DNA of 64,000 nt from WHTI01 sp963826105 (GCA_963826105.1 CAWGWA010000003.1:184599-248598); one strand, 5' to 3'; positions 35,414 through 44,873 are shown, numbered from the stretch's first letter. Notes: generated by a model not told the origin, from the letters alone. Translations and numbers: made by a program.

Positions 35414-35637
35414 CCGGCGGCCGTCTGCGGAGCGCCTGGGGGAAGGTAGCGGGGCTCGGGGATCTCCTCACCGTCCTCCGCCGCGACGGCAAGCCACAAT
35501 CTCTTAGCAACCTCAACCTCGCGAACTGCAGTCTCAGCCGTGTCCCCGAAGGCCGTACACCCCTTGAGATCTGGCACGGTCGCTATGTAGCAGTCGTCCT
35601 CGTCAGACCAGAACACGTTGATGGCGTAACGATGCAT
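35410..35637 (-). CDS. HicB-family antitoxin-like protein
   Basis: Starting at the ATG at 35637 (MHRYAINVFWSDEDDCYIAT) with a GGAGGGATGAA leader gives 75 residues. The fold pattern YAINVFWSDEDDCYIATVPD then LKGCTAFGDTAETAVREVEV is that of the HicB partial RNase H-like domain. A HicA toxin was not found on either side, so it is a solitary member, which is common. Its stop overlaps the integrase stop. Confidence 0.8.
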   Translation of the reverse strand: MHRYAINVFWSDEDDCYIATVPDLKGCTAFGDTAETAVREVEVAKRLWLAVAAEDGEEIPEPRYLPPGAPQTAAG

Positions 35638-35798
35638 TTCATCCCTCCGGCCCAAATCGTACTTGGGATCCCGATCTCCTCGGTGGGCACATTCTCAGCC
35701 TCGATGGCTTCATCCGCTCGATCTTCAAGCTGCATCGGGCTTGTAATCCGCGACTGCCTGAAGCGACACCAAACGGAGTGGACCTTCCAACAGCCGGG

Positions 35799-36362
35799 TC
35801 AGGCGGGCTGCAGGACCTGGATCGAGACGCCGTCGCCCACGACCGTTGAACTCGTGAGAGTCCAGGCCTTCTTGTCGGTCGTCTCGCCGAACAGTCGCTT
35901 GCCGGCGCCGAGGACGACCGGGAAGACCATCAGGTGCAGCTCGTCGACCAGGTCGTTCTCGATCAGCGTCTGAACCAGCTGGACGCTCCCGTGGACAACG
36001 AGGTCGCCGTCTAAGTCCTGCTTCAGCTTCGAGACCTCGCTTACGACGTCACCCGAGATCACGGTCGAGTTTGCCCATTCGGGGGCCTTGAGCGTCGAGG
36101 ACACGACGTACTTCGGCATGGTGTTGAACTTGTCGGCGAACTCGCCATCACGGGTCGGCCAAGCCTCCGCGAACCCCTCGTAGGTCACCCGCCCGAGCAG
36201 CAGTGCATCCGACTCCATCGTCTCGTCGAGTTTGAACTGGTTCCCCTCGTCGCCCCGTTCGAACTCGAAGCTCCACCCTCCGTACTTGAAGTCCTCCGAG
36301 CCTCCCGGATCCTCAACGACTCCGTCGAGCGAGATGAACTCCGTCACCACTATGCGTCCCAT
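35799..36362 (-). CDS. Dihydrofolate reductase-family protein (RibD C-terminal type)
   Basis: 187 residues from the ATG at 36362 (MGRIVVTEFISLDGVVEDPG). Family features: EFISLDGVVEDPGG, LLLGRVTYEGFAEAWP, the NADPH-binding GDLVVHGSVQLVQTLIENDL, and DELHLMVFPVVLGAGKRLF. Members reduce pterins or related substrates, but most in this subgroup have no known role. Probably cytosolic and not part of the integrase island. Confidence 0.88.
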   Translation of the reverse strand: MGRIVVTEFISLDGVVEDPGGSEDFKYGGWSFEFERGDEGNQFKLDETMESDALLLGRVTYEGFAEAWPTRDGEFADKFNTMPKYVVSSTLKAPEWANSTVISGDVVSEVSKLKQDLDGDLVVHGSVQLVQTLIENDLVDELHLMVFPVVLGAGKRLFGETTDKKAWTLTSSTVVGDGVSIQVLQPA

Positions 36363-36455
36363 CACCGATCTCCTCCCTCGTTGGGTTACTGCGTATAAGA
36401 CGCAGCCAACCAGCGAAAATCATCGGTTGAGACGGTTCGTGGCAGAGATCCCCGC

Positions 36456-38133
36456 TCAGCGGACCGTGACCAGAAGCCGGCTCGGGTAATCCGGGCTGTG
36501 GAGGAGGGCGTTGATCGCCGGCTCGGTCAGCGGCTCGTGGTTGGGCATGTCACTCGAGGAGATCGTGATCCTCAGGCGATGACCCTCGAGGATCGTATGA
36601 GCGATGTCCCAGATGTCGACCCGGTACTCGAGTGGCATCCCGGCGGGCACCGGCGCGGCCTCGTCGTTGCTGAGCCACGGCCTCCCCGGGCGAGAGCGCT
36701 TCGGGTCCCAGGTTCGGTGCGAGGCGCGCACGTATCCGCTGGTCACGAGGCTCGCACTGCCGTCGGGGGCGACGTCGGTGACCTTCACGATCCAGTCGGC
36801 ATCCGACGCGGTGGTGATGCCCCAGAAGTGGAGCTCCATCGGGCCGGCCAGCGACATCGGCTCTTCTGCCACAGGGGTCGTGTAGTTGAGGGAGCGCGCT
36901 TGATCCGGGCGGTTGTCGAGGCGCAGATGCGGCGAGGCCGCGACGGTCCCGTACTTCGAGAGCGTCTCGGTCGTCCCCACGGTCGGGTCGTAGACGTAGC
37001 GGTCCTCGACGTCGTCGGTGGTCGGGACCTCGGCGACGAGCGAGCCGTCATTGAGTGACGACGCCGAGCCGCTCGCGTCGCCCGATAGGAAGTACCTCTT
37101 GAGGTGAGCGTCGCGCGGGGGCCAGGCCCCCGACTCGAGCCACTCGTGGAGGCCAAGGTCGTAGTACTGGACCCGCGGCCCCTCCTCGACGCCGTTGTCC
37201 TTGCCCTTGAGGAATCGATCCATCCACGCGAGCACCGGGTCGTCGAGCCCGGGAGCGGTCACGTCGTCGGCGTACTCACTGCCCGGATCGAACGGCGCAC
37301 CGCAACCCTTGTGGGTGCAGGGGGCCATGACCAGGCGTTTGTGCTTACTGGCGATCCCGACGAAGTCATCGATCGTTCCACGCGAGAATCCGTCGAACCA
37401 TCCACCCAGGAGCAGCGTCGGTACCTTGATGTCATCGAACTTCGTGTAGATCGAGCGCTCCCGATAGAAGGCTCCGTCCCACGGCACGAGGCGCGCCTCG
37501 GCGGCAAGACGTTGCTGCGGACGCGAGGCGACATCGCTCGTCGGTGATGTGCCGGTCGATCCAAGGCCGAACTGCAACGCCGTCCATTGCGCGACGAAGT
37601 TGGTGTTGAAGATGCCGTTGTGCCACACGATGTCGCGGTAGGCATCGGCCAGAACCACGGCCGGGACGATCGCCTTGAGGTGAGGCGGCTGCTTCGAGGC
37701 CCCCATCAACGGAGTGATGCCCTGGTAGGAGCCGCCGTACATCCCGACCTTGCCGTTGCTCCACTCCTGATCGGCGACCCACTCGACCACGTCGTAGACG
37801 TCCTGCTGCTCGCGCTTGCAAAAGAGACAAAGCTTGCCCCCGGATCCCCCGGTACCGCGGATGTCCACGTTCACGTGCACGTAGCCCTCATCGATGTAGG
37901 TGCTGAAGTACGTGCCGGGGCCGTACGGAGTCATGTTGAGCAGCACCGGGAAACGCCTTGCCCTCTTCGGGAAGGATCACCTGGGCGGCAAGCTCGACCC
38001 CATCCGAGGTCGGGATCATGACCGTAGTCAGAGGGGCGCTCTGGCCCCGGGCCGACGGCGCCACGAGGGCGAGCGCGGTCAAGAGCGAGAACAGCACGAG
38101 TGTGGCGGCGGAGGTGCGCGTGGTTGGTGTCAT
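36456..38133 (-). CDS. Secreted CocE/NonD hydrolase (frameshift near 37951)
   Basis: The ATG at 38133 opens a signal peptide (MTPTTRTSAATLVLFSLLTA; cut near 30) and reads to ILPEEGKAFP. The frame breaks near 37951 and resumes as VLLNMTPYGPGTYFSTYI; removing one T from TTT (plus strand aaa) gives KAFPVLLNMTPYG. HVNVDIRGTGGSGG and the elbow GMYGGSYQG (Ser nucleophile) are followed by the C-terminal X-Pro jelly-roll domain to 36456. About 558 residues. It is an exported hydrolase of the same family as 21329-22984. Confidence 0.83.
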
Positions 38134-38223
38134 CTAGAGGGCATTCGGCACCAAACCTAGCCCTCCTGCAGCATCCAGAGATCTCCCTCGTTTGTGCTCG
38201 TCAGCTAGCCCGCTTGAACGAAG

Positions 38224-38661
38224 TCATGCGGAAGCTGCCCGCACCTTGATTCGGTTCCGGAGACGGCGGAGAGCCTCGATGTTCCTCAGGTAGAACGGTG
38301 GGCCCAGGAGCGGAGTGATCAGAGCGAGCTTCGTCCCCGGCTCCGGATACTCCCTGATGACGATCTCCGTGCGCTCACCTCGTGGGACCACGTCAATCTC
38401 GACGAGCGCGATACCTAGGGGCCGCAGCTTGGCGCGAAGGACGATCCTCTTAGGCTCCGATATCTCGACGATCTCTGACTTGTCATCGATCGCCCCGCCG
38501 CCAGAGCGGTGATAGAACGCCGATCCAACGCCGGGCCACTCGAGGTCGACATCACGAATCCGATGAGCACCCACAACCCACTTCGGGTACTCGTACGGAT
38601 CGAGGAGAACGGCAAATACCACTGAAGGAGGTGCATCGACGATCGTTCTGTTGGTTGCCAC
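38224..38661 (-). CDS. SRPBCC-superfamily (START-like) protein
   Basis: 145 residues beginning MATNRTIVDAPPSVVFAVLL, the typical first strand and helix of polyketide cyclase/Bet v1-like proteins, followed by PYEYPKWVVGAHRIRDVD. These proteins form a hydrophobic cavity for lipids or small ligands. No specific function can be given. Confidence 0.82.
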   Translation of the reverse strand: MATNRTIVDAPPSVVFAVLLDPYEYPKWVVGAHRIRDVDLEWPGVGSAFYHRSGGGAIDDKSEIVEISEPKRIVLRAKLRPLGIALVEIDVVPRGERTEIVIREYPEPGTKLALITPLLGPPFYLRNIEALRRLRNRIKVRAASA

Positions 38662-38913
38662 GGGGGCTCCGGTCCGGCAGTAGCTCTCTGGGGGGTATCA
38701 GCCCCGGATCAATACCCGCCCCACGGGAGATCTAACCTCCGAGGCTAGGGACGACACCCGCAACTCTTGGTCCTCGAGCGCCCCGCGTGAGACGGACTTC
38801 CCCGGTCTCATCCGGCGGGGACGATGACACCGTGACGACCGGAGTCGGCGGGCACTAGAGTTCGTCCCGATAGACAGACCGAGCATCTCGAAACATCCGA
38901 CAAGGAGATTGCT

Positions 38914-39549
38914 ATGAGCGACGAGATGGCCACGGAAACGACCACCGGGCACAGCGATAAGACCCGGGACATCATCCTGGCGATCCTCATGGGGGTAGCC
39001 GCGATCGCAACCGCGTTCGCCGCCTTCAGGGCGTCGCTGATCAGCGACGAAGTCATCTCCAATTACAACGAGGGCATCCGCAAGGTCGATGAGGCCAGCC
39101 AACTATGGAACGAGGGCAACCAGTTCCGCGCCGAGGACCAGGCCGTCTTCCTCGAATGGATGAAAGCAGTGCAGACCGACGACATCGTTTTCGCCGACTA
39201 CATCCAGAACAACCTGATGAGCGCGGACCTGCTCTCGGGCCTCGAATGGTGGAACGAAGAACTCGACGTGTCCTCGCCGTTCGTGGAGGAGAACCCCAAC
39301 TACCAGCTGACCCAATTCGACGATGCCCGCGCCCTCGACGTTGAGGTCGATGAACACTTCGCCGCCGCCGCCGCCGCGGACAAGGACAGTGACTACTTCG
39401 AGTTCGTCACGGTCCTCCTGGCCGTCGCCTTGTTCTTCCTGGGCATCGCCGGCGTCTCCCACAGCCCGAGGCTGCAGAGAGCGTTCACCGGCGCCGGCGG
39501 ACTGCTGCTCGCGGGGTCCCTCGTGGTTTTGGGATTCTTGCTCATCTAG
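38914..39549 (+). CDS. Membrane protein with N-terminal helix, helical ectodomain and two C-terminal helices (DUF4337-like)
   Basis: 211 residues, ATG at 38914 after AAGGAGATT. One membrane helix near residues 20-42, a soluble acidic helical stretch (about 45-155), then two membrane helices (163-182 and 188-208). The layout is that of DUF4337-like proteins. Function unknown. It is followed after 25 bases by 39575-40123, probably an operon closed by the strong hairpin at 40122. Confidence 0.7.
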   Translation: MSDEMATETTTGHSDKTRDIILAILMGVAAIATAFAAFRASLISDEVISNYNEGIRKVDEASQLWNEGNQFRAEDQAVFLEWMKAVQTDDIVFADYIQNNLMSADLLSGLEWWNEELDVSSPFVEENPNYQLTQFDDARALDVEVDEHFAAAAAADKDSDYFEFVTVLLAVALFFLGIAGVSHSPRLQRAFTGAGGLLLAGSLVVLGFLLI

Positions 39550-39574
39550 CCACCTAGACAACGAGAGGTAACAC

Positions 39575-40123
39575 ATGCCAGACATGAAGAAGTTGTGGGG
39601 GATGGCCAAGGAGTCCTACGAGAGCCAGCAGGGCGTCGGCCGCGCCATCGAGGGTAAGGATGCACTCGAGAAGCGGGCGCGGTCGATCGAGAAGCGGGGC
39701 AAGGGCATCAACGGTCTCTTCGGAGTACTCGAAACGGTTCTCGCGGTCGCCAACCAGGAGTGGACCGCCACGAACAAGTACGACGACAAGGTCAACAAGG
39801 CGCTCACCTCACTCACGAGAAAACTCACCGACGATGTCTTCCGGATCACCGGCGAGGGTCACGGATCCAAGTGGCCGCACGACGGTGACGTGCTGATCGT
39901 CCTAACCACCGAGCGTCTGGTGGTCCACAAGAGGGAGGACCAGTTGACCCCGGGCGGGGTGCTCTACGAGGTCCCGAAGTCCGAACTCAAGGACGTCGCG
40001 GGACAGAGCAGCGCCAAGGGCGACAAGCTCACGTTCTCATTCACCGACGGCTCGGCGATCGAGATCCCGGTCAACAAAACTCAGGTCGACGCCTTCGAGA
40101 TGACCTTCAAGACCCACTCTTAG
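39575..40123 (+). CDS. Cytosolic protein with PH-like lipid- or membrane-binding fold, unknown function
   Basis: 182 residues starting MPDMKKLWGMAKESYESQQG. The first 85 residues are helical and basic. From about 88 a beta-rich region (GDVLIVLTTERLVVHKREDQ then GVLYEVPKSELKDVAGQS) resembles a bacterial PH/YdbT-like domain, where a domain converts lipid or membrane signals. The family assignment is tentative. The stop lies in the terminator stem. Confidence 0.7.
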   Translation: MPDMKKLWGMAKESYESQQGVGRAIEGKDALEKRARSIEKRGKGINGLFGVLETVLAVANQEWTATNKYDDKVNKALTSLTRKLTDDVFRITGEGHGSKWPHDGDVLIVLTTERLVVHKREDQLTPGGVLYEVPKSELKDVAGQSSAKGDKLTFSFTDGSAIEIPVNKTQVDAFEMTFKTHS

Positions 40124-40156
40124 AGAAAGGGCCCCCGGATCGGGGGCCCTTTCTCT
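40122..40156. terminator. Strong bidirectional terminator hairpin
   Basis: A perfect 16-base stem (AGAGAAAGGGCCCCCG and its complement) around the loop GAT, with a flanking A-rich and T-rich part in each orientation. It lies between the convergent ends of 39575-40123 and the ABC permease 40170-40979, so it can stop transcription from both sides. Confidence 0.9.
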
Positions 40157-40169
40157 AACTCTTGTTCGT

Positions 40170-40979
40170 CTACTTCGAACGGGCGGCCGTCTTCTGGTAC
40201 TGGCGCACGCTCAGCGGGATGAAGACCAGCAGGAGTATCCCGATCCAGATCAACGTGTAGATGATCGGATTGTGGAGTGACCAGGCATCGGTGTTGTACA
40301 TCGACGGGTCGGTGTTCCCGAACGCCTCCCGGACCGCTTGGGCCAGCGTGGATACCGGGTTCCACTCGGCCATCACCTTGAGAACGCTCGGAAAGTTGTC
40401 GATCGGAACGAACGTGTTGGCGATGAAGGTCAGCGGGAAGATGACCATGAACGACGCGTTGTTGATCGCCTCGGGGCTCGACACCAGCATGCCCACGTAT
40501 GCCATGACCCACGAGACCGCGTAGGCGAAGAACAGCAGGAGCAGGTAGCCGCCAAGCGCCTCGAGGGCGTTGGTGCTGATGCTCCATCCGATCAGCAGAC
40601 CGGTAAGCGACATCACGACCAGCGAGATCGAGTTGTAGGCGACATCACTGGCGGTCCGGCCGACGAGCACCGCGGAGCGTGCCATCGGGAGCGAACGGAA
40701 CCGGTCGATGATCCCCTTCTGCATGTCCTCTGCCATGCCGGCGCCTGTGAAGGTCGCACCGAACACGACGGTCTGGGCGAAGATGCCGGCGATCAGGAAC
40801 TCGCGATAGGTCGTCCCCTGAAGCTCGATCGCGCTGCCGAAGATATAACCGAACAGCAGCACGAACATGATCGGGGACATCGTGGTCCACAGAAGGAGCT
40901 CGGGGATGCGCTTGATCTTGATCAGGTTGCGCTTGGCGATGACCCCGCCGTCGCCGAGGGTGTGAGCTACAGAAGCCAT
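40170..40979 (-). CDS. ABC-2 type transporter permease (DrrB-like)
   Basis: 269 residues with six membrane helices, including WTTMSPIMFVLLFGYIFGSA, GATFTGAGMAEDMQKGIIDR then FRSLPMARSAVLVGR, the conserved cytoplasmic loop of the DrrB/NodJ permease family, and FIANTFVPIDNFPSVLKV. Its ATG overlaps the stop of the ATPase by one base (TGATG). Together they form an exporter for drugs or lipids; the substrate is unknown. Confidence 0.9.
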   Translation of the reverse strand: MASVAHTLGDGGVIAKRNLIKIKRIPELLLWTTMSPIMFVLLFGYIFGSAIELQGTTYREFLIAGIFAQTVVFGATFTGAGMAEDMQKGIIDRFRSLPMARSAVLVGRTASDVAYNSISLVVMSLTGLLIGWSISTNALEALGGYLLLLFFAYAVSWVMAYVGMLVSSPEAINNASFMVIFPLTFIANTFVPIDNFPSVLKVMAEWNPVSTLAQAVREAFGNTDPSMYNTDAWSLHNPIIYTLIWIGILLLVFIPLSVRQYQKTAARSK

Positions 40980-41992
40980 CAGACGACCTCCTCTTCCTTG
41001 AATTCCTCGGGAGCTTCGGTCAGCTCACCGTTGGCTTCCTCTTCTGGCTTCTCTTCGGCGACGTGACCGGTCAGGGTCAAGAACACGTCGTCGAGCGTCG
41101 GACGTCTGAGACCGACGTCGAGCAGCGTCACGCTGGTTGCATCGACCCGGCGCAGGACCTCTTGCAAGACGCCCGCGCCACCGGTAACCGCGGCGGTGAG
41201 CTTGCGACTCTGCCGGTTCACCTGAACGTCGCCGATGCACAGCTCGGCGAGGATCGACTGCGTCACCTCGAGGTGGCCCATCTCGTCGACCACGATCTCG
41301 ATGCGCTCACCACCCAGTTGGGTCTTGAGCTGATCGGCGGTTCCGTGGGCGATCTTCTTGCCGTGGTCGATGACCACGATGTCGTCGGCGAGCTGGTCCG
41401 CCTCTTCCATGTACTGCGTGGTCAGCAGAAGCGTCGCTCCGCCGTCCACCAGGGAGCGGATCGCGGACCACATATTGATGCGGCTACGTGGGTCGAGACC
41501 GGTGGTGGGCTCGTCGAGGAATAGCACCTCGGGGGATGCAACCAGTGCGGCCGCCAGATCGAGCCGGCGCCGCATGCCGCCTGAGTAAGTCTTGGCCGGC
41601 CGGTCGGCCGCCTCATCGAGCTCGAACTGATCGAGCAACTCGCGGGCACGCTCCCGGGACTTCGTCTTGCCGAGGTGGTACAGCCGCCCCACCATGTCGA
41701 GGTTCTCGAACCCGGTCAGGTGCTCGTCGACCGCCGCGTTCTGGCCCGACAGCCCGATGCGCTCGCGGACCTTGTCGGGGTGAGCGTGGACGTCGATCCC
41801 CGCTACCTCGACGGAGCCCGCGTCGGGCTCGAGGAGGGTCGTCAGGATCCGAACGGCGGTTGTCTTCCCAGCCCCGTTGGGGCCGAGGAGCCCGAGGATG
41901 GTTCCCTGGGGAACCGCCAGGTCGAGCCCGTCTAGTGCGGTGACGTCGCCATATCGTTTGACGAGTCCCGAAGTACGAATCATGTCTGTCAC
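40979..41992 (-). CDS. ABC transporter ATPase (DrrA-like)
   Basis: 337 residues from a GTG at 41992. Walker A is LLGPNGAGKTTAVRIL (residues about 34-49), the signature is KTYSGGMRRRLDLAAAL, Walker B is VLFLDEPTTGLDPRSR, and the DrrA-type C-terminal domain (about 230-310, with LRRVDATSVTLLDVGLRRPT then LDDVFLTLTGH) follows. It energises the permease encoded immediately downstream. The very acidic tail (EEKPEEEANGELTEAPEEFK) is unusual. Confidence 0.93.
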   Translation of the reverse strand: MTDMIRTSGLVKRYGDVTALDGLDLAVPQGTILGLLGPNGAGKTTAVRILTTLLEPDAGSVEVAGIDVHAHPDKVRERIGLSGQNAAVDEHLTGFENLDMVGRLYHLGKTKSRERARELLDQFELDEAADRPAKTYSGGMRRRLDLAAALVASPEVLFLDEPTTGLDPRSRINMWSAIRSLVDGGATLLLTTQYMEEADQLADDIVVIDHGKKIAHGTADQLKTQLGGERIEIVVDEMGHLEVTQSILAELCIGDVQVNRQSRKLTAAVTGGAGVLQEVLRRVDATSVTLLDVGLRRPTLDDVFLTLTGHVAEEKPEEEANGELTEAPEEFKEEEVV

Positions 41993-42066
41993 TGGACACC
42001 CTCCATCGTCGTGAGCTTGGCCTCACTTGTAAGTCCACACCGTACTTGGCAGGTGTGACGATTCTC

Positions 42067-42082
42067 TGTCGCATCGGCGACA
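42067..42082. promoter_or_regulatory. Inverted repeat upstream of the ABC exporter
   Basis: TGTCGC-ATCG-GCGACA, perfect six-base arms around four bases, lies 75 bases upstream of the ATPase start in the 42000-42263 gap, which otherwise holds no gene I can support. It may bind a regulator of the drug-exporter operon, but this is only a symmetry argument. Confidence 0.4.
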
Positions 42083-42263
42083 ACCACGGCCGCTCCTCCT
42101 CGATTCCTCATGCCTCTCCTTTCGATGCTTTGACTGCTTAGACGGGCCCAGGAACCGAAACTCATCGCTCCGAGCCGATGATTTCCTCCCGCTCCCCGGG
42201 TCTTAGGGGGTGACAGAGAAAGAGACCAGAACGAGAGGAGCCAGACATGGGGGGCATCTCCCG

Positions 42264-42650
42264 ATGACCCCTCCCCCGGCCACGATCGTGTGGACGATCG
42301 GCGGACGACTCGAGCGCGCCCACATCCCGACGCTGTGCCGCGAATTCTCGGCCCTGCTCGGGTCAAGCCGAGCTCAAGTGGTCGTTTGCGATGTTGGGGG
42401 CCTGATCGACCCCGACTGCGTCGCGATAGATGCTGTCGCTCGGCTTCAGCTCGCCGCCCGCAGGAGGGGGGCCACCGTGACCCTGCTTCGGGCGTCGAAT
42501 GAACTGAAGGAACTCCTCGAGTTCATCGGCCTCGAGAACGTGATCCGGCAGTACGAGACGCTACTGGTCGACCCTCTCGGGGAGACCGAACATGGGGAAC
42601 AGGCTCTCGGTGTCGAGAAAGAAATTGAGCCCAACGATCCGTCCGTCTGA
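42264..42650 (+). CDS. STAS-domain protein (anti-sigma-factor antagonist-like)
   Basis: Starting at the ATG at 42264 (MTPPPATIVWTIGGRLERAH) gives 128 residues. The STAS fold is seen as alternating strands and helices with CDVGGLIDPDCVAIDAVARL then QLAARRRGATVTLLRASNEL. The phosphorylatable Ser of SpoIIAA-type proteins is Pro/Asp here (LIDPDCV), so switching by phosphorylation is doubtful. Its last 30 residues (GETEHGEQALGVEKEIEPND) overlap the 3' end of the sigma factor gene on the opposite strand by 90 bases. Confidence 0.75.
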   Translation: MTPPPATIVWTIGGRLERAHIPTLCREFSALLGSSRAQVVVCDVGGLIDPDCVAIDAVARLQLAARRRGATVTLLRASNELKELLEFIGLENVIRQYETLLVDPLGETEHGEQALGVEKEIEPNDPSV

Positions 42651-43556
42651 GATCTCGACCACCTGCAGCGACCAGGGGACCCAACCGTCGCCCTCCGGGT
42701 TCGGCTTGTACTGACCGAACGCCGGAGACCCGTTGGCGACCGTGGGGATGAGGCGCGAGTCCTGACACCCGATCCCAGGTCCCATGCACCACTTGATGAT
42801 GTCCTCGTGGGTCTGGAGCCACAGTTCGAACGGCGGCATCGACCACGTCGCATCCTCGTGCAGGAGTGCGGTCAGTGAGTCCATGTCGTAGCGCTGGAAT
42901 GCATCGACGTAGCGGTCCAGGAGCGCCTGCTGATCAGTGTCCATCGGTTCGAACGCGTCGCTCTCGACCACGCCCTTCTGATCGAGGGAGGCGCGGGCCC
43001 GCTGGAGCGCGGAGTTGACCGACGCCACGCTGGTCTCGAGCAGTTCGGCGACCTCCGTGGCCTTCCACTTGAGGACCTCCTGGAGGATCAGAACCGCGCG
43101 CTGCTTCGGTGGGAGGTGTTGCAGCGCGGTAACGAACGCGAGTCGGATCGTCTCTCGCTCGATCGCGAGCTCGGCCGGGTCTCCATCCTCGGGAAGAACC
43201 CGAGCGTCGGGCATCGGCTGAAGCCAGGCGACCTCGGGAAGCGGATCGCCGAGCGGGCTGTCGGCGGAACTGGCCGGACCCATATCCATGGGGCGGGCAC
43301 GCCGCTGGCTTCCGTTGAGCATGTCGAGGCAGACGTTGGTGGCGATCCGGTAGAGCCACGACCTCAGCGCGGAGCGGCCCTCGAAGCGATCGAGGTTCTT
43401 CCACGCCCGAACCATCGTGTCCTGGACCGCATCTTCGGCTTCGAAGGTCGAACCCAGCATCCTGTAGCAGTAGCCGGTGAGCTCGCCGCGGAACTGCTCG
43501 AGTTCGGCCGGATCGTGGGTTTGGGTGCCCGGGACATCAACGCCGGTGTCCGTCAT
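42561..43556 (-). CDS. ECF sigma factor with C-terminal SnoaL-like domain (SigG-like)
   Basis: The ATG at 43556 (MTDTGVDVPGTQTHDPAELE) gives 331 residues. Region 2 (YRMLGSTFEAEDAVQDTMVR then AWKNLDRFEGRSALRSWLYR) and region 4 (LQHLPPKQRAVLILQEVLKW then KATEVAELLETSVASVNSAL) are typical of ECF sigma factors. Residues about 205-331 (LLDRYVDAFQRYDMDSLTAL then LHEDATWSMPP) form a SnoaL/NTF2 fold, as in SigG or TIGR02960 factors, where it modulates activity in place of an anti-sigma factor. Confidence 0.92.
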   Translation of the reverse strand: MTDTGVDVPGTQTHDPAELEQFRGELTGYCYRMLGSTFEAEDAVQDTMVRAWKNLDRFEGRSALRSWLYRIATNVCLDMLNGSQRRARPMDMGPASSADSPLGDPLPEVAWLQPMPDARVLPEDGDPAELAIERETIRLAFVTALQHLPPKQRAVLILQEVLKWKATEVAELLETSVASVNSALQRARASLDQKGVVESDAFEPMDTDQQALLDRYVDAFQRYDMDSLTALLHEDATWSMPPFELWLQTHEDIIKWCMGPGIGCQDSRLIPTVANGSPAFGQYKPNPEGDGWVPWSLQVVEISDGRIVGLNFFLDTESLFPMFGLPERVDQ

Positions 43557-43611
43557 GCCTGCTCTCCTTCTCGCCGCCAGCGGACAGGATAGACGCGCCC
43601 GCAGCGGTGGT

Positions 43612-44525
43612 CTAGCCGAGTCTCGGGCCGGCCTTGAGGAGCTTCCCGGGGAGTTCACCGGGGAGGAACGATTGTGCCGTCCGCCCGGCGGTGATCAGGT
43701 GCGCCGAGGTCGATCCCGGTGACGATGTCCATGTCCTCGAGCATGTGGACGAGGTCCTCGGTCGCGATGTTGCCGGTCGCTCCCTCGGCGTAAGGGCTCC
43801 CGCCCATGCCCCCGATCGAGGCGTCGAAATAGGTGACGCCGAGCTCGAGTGCGGTCAGCACGTTCGCCAGCCCGGTCCCCCGCGTGTCGTGGAAGTGCAT
43901 GTTGATGCGTGACCTCGGGGGCCTCTGCCTGCAGCGCAGTGACCACGTCGCGCACTCGCCGGGGCGTGCCCATCCCGGTCGTGTCGCCGTAAGAGATCGA
44001 CGTGATGCCTTCATCTATCAACCAGCGCGTGACTTGCACGACTCGCTCCGGCGCGACGTCACCCTCGTAGGGACAGCCGAACGCGGTCGAGATCGTTCCC
44101 TCGACCGGGATGCCTGCATCCTTAGCGACGGCGACCACGTCGCGCACCCGCGGGAGCGAGTCCTCAACGGTCACGCCGGTGTTCTTGAGGTTGTAGGAGT
44201 CGGTCGCCGCGGTGAAGACCTGGAGCCCATCGACCCCGACCTCGGCCGCGATCTCGGCCCCCTTCCGGTTCGGCACGAGAGCGGAGTAGAAGACCTCGGG
44301 GTTCCGCCTGATGCCGGCCCACACCTCTTGAGCATCGGCCATCTGCGGGATCGCCTTGGGACTGACGAAGCTGACCGCCTCGATCCGCGGGAGCCCGGTC
44401 GCCGACAACGCATCGATCAGCCGGATCTTGTCGGCGGTCGAGACCTCAGCCTTCTCCGACTGGATCCCATCCCGCGGCCCGACCTCACGGATGGTGACAC
44501 TGGATGGATAGCTAGGCGCGCTCAC
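43612..44525 (-). CDS. Hydroxymethylglutaryl-CoA lyase-like (two frameshifts, near 43702 and 43908)
   Basis: The GTG at 44525 opens SAPSYPSSVTIREVGPRDGI, with the metal-binding Asp of RxVGPRDG. The frame breaks after APEV near 43908 and resumes as TRINMHFHDTRGTGLANV (His-x-His metal ligands HFHDTRG), continuing to GGSPYAEGATGNIATEDLV. It breaks again near 43702 and ends as GAHLITAGRTAQSFLPGELP and a stop at 43612. Both breaks are repaired by one CG in a GCGC tract. Total about 304 residues, normal for HMG-CoA lyase (leucine degradation, ketogenesis) or the related isopropylmalate-synthase-like lyases. Confidence 0.82.
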
Positions 44526-44534
44526 ACCCAGAGG

Positions 44535-44873
44535 CTATTGCTTCCAGACCGCCTTGAGGATCCGACTGAGCACGGCGGTGACGGCGAAGAAGATCGCCAG
44601 GAAGTCCTTGTCGGAGAAGTAGAGGGCGAGCGTCGCGGCCAGGAAGACGTCGAACTCGATCGACAACCGCACGACCTCCGGCACCTCGTAGCGAGCCTTC
44701 GGCGAGACGAAGCCGGCCCACAACAAGGCGGCAGCCGCCGGAATGCCGAGACCCAGGAGCCAGTGGACGACGTCGGAGTCCCCGACGTGAAAGCCCCAGT
44801 AGCCGAGAGCCCACAGAGCACACAACTCGAGCACGAACCGCACCACGAGATTGAGAACCTTGGGCCCATCCAC
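44535..44873 (-). CDS. YrdB/DUF2568 family membrane protein
   Basis: 112 residues, four membrane helices, beginning MDGPKVLNLVVRFVLELCAL and containing VVHWLLGLGIPAAAALLWAG and VSPKARYEVPEVVRLSIEF, the conserved centre of DUF2568. Function unknown. It lies 9 bases upstream of the HMG-CoA lyase start on the same strand. Confidence 0.85.
   Translation of the reverse strand: MDGPKVLNLVVRFVLELCALWALGYWGFHVGDSDVVHWLLGLGIPAAAALLWAGFVSPKARYEVPEVVRLSIEFDVFLAATLALYFSDKDFLAIFFAVTAVLSRILKAVWKQ

Noticed and set aside
38662..38913. Possible gene or structured RNA in the 250-base gap before 38914
   Set aside because: No sizeable ORF, hairpin or promoter-like feature stood out apart from the ribosome site of the downstream gene.
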